In this document: positions 5,764-5,786 of the stretch, piece by piece
Numbering within the stretch: position 1 is the first letter of the stretch
Layout of the letters: every line of letters starts with the position of its first letter
From: Anaerolineaceae bacterium
GTDB lineage: Bacteria; Chloroflexota; Anaerolineae; Anaerolineales; Anaerolineaceae
Length of the DNA stretch: 5,786 nucleotides
Reading direction: 5' to 3'
Assembly (NCBI GenBank): GCA_021107195.1
Contig: JAIOTF010000278.1
Coordinates: 1 to 5,786 of the forward strand
Translations under genes and position numbers: made by a program
The notes under the pieces: generated by a model
The model's input: only the letters and a program-made list of their open reading frames with translations
The model's database searches: none
What the model was told of the DNA's origin: nothing

Positions 5764-5786
5764 GCAACTTTTTCCGTGGATAGCAG

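Noticed and set aside
5658..5786. Minus-strand open frame of about 42 codons entering from the window edge, ending at TAA 5658-5660
   Set aside because: All three minus-strand frames are open for roughly 120 bp here because the sequence is low in stop triplets, so none is favoured, and no family was recognised.
5710..5786. Plus-strand open frame starting at ATG 5710, rich in Lys/Arg/Ser
   Set aside because: Only 25 codons are visible, with no ribosome-binding site and no convincing promoter. It is kept as a possible 5' gene fragment in the A-tract entry rather than called.
1..5786. CRISPR array, tRNA, rRNA or complete insertion sequence
   Set aside because: Reading both strands, I saw no regularly spaced direct repeats with unique spacers, no tRNA-like cloverleaf, and no transposase motifs or paired terminal repeats.

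Overview
The window is a 5.8-kb bacterial accessory or defence region. All convincing genes lie on the minus strand, so the biology reads from high to low coordinates. The host cannot be named firmly. The HicA/HicB and Eco57I-like sequences resemble proteins I associate with Chloroflexota (Anaerolineae) and other environmental bacteria, but that is an impression from memory, not a search result.

Layout in transcription order. (1) 5634-5786: non-coding or gene-edge DNA with seven A-tracts at close to helical spacing (probably curved DNA) and a small hairpin. (2) 5605-5633: a strong sigma70-type promoter (TTGACA, 17-bp spacer, TACTAT) overlapping a perfect 22-bp palindrome made of two 10-bp palindromes. 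(3) 5342-5578: hicA, a small mRNA-interferase toxin. (4) 4438-5322: hicB, whose antitoxin and ribbon-helix-helix (RHH) parts fill only the first ~117 residues and are followed by an unusual ~177-residue helical extension. (5) 2622-4451: a ~609-residue tetratricopeptide-repeat (TPR) protein whose start overlaps the end of hicB. (6) 2571-2601: a textbook intrinsic terminator. (7) 2438-2570: a leader with a weak candidate promoter and hairpin. (8) 173-2437: an Eco57I-like restriction-modification methylase. It is cut short by an in-frame stop just after the catalytic domain, and recognisable coding sequence with three further stops continues to the window edge.

Elements 2 to 6 look like one self-contained transcription unit: operator/promoter, toxin, antitoxin, TPR gene, terminator. 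The best candidate for something new is therefore a three-component HicA-HicB-TPR module. In it the long C-terminal extension of HicB may be the docking site for the TPR protein, by analogy with toxin-antitoxin-chaperone systems whose antitoxins carry a chaperone-dependent tail. This is inference from gene order, overlap and the extension; the sequence does not prove interaction.

The downstream methylase gene is a separate unit behind the terminator and looks to the eye richer in G+C than the hicAB-TPR block. It keeps its SAM-binding and catalytic motifs but has lost the C-terminal part where target recognition normally lies, so it is probably a decaying restriction-modification gene.
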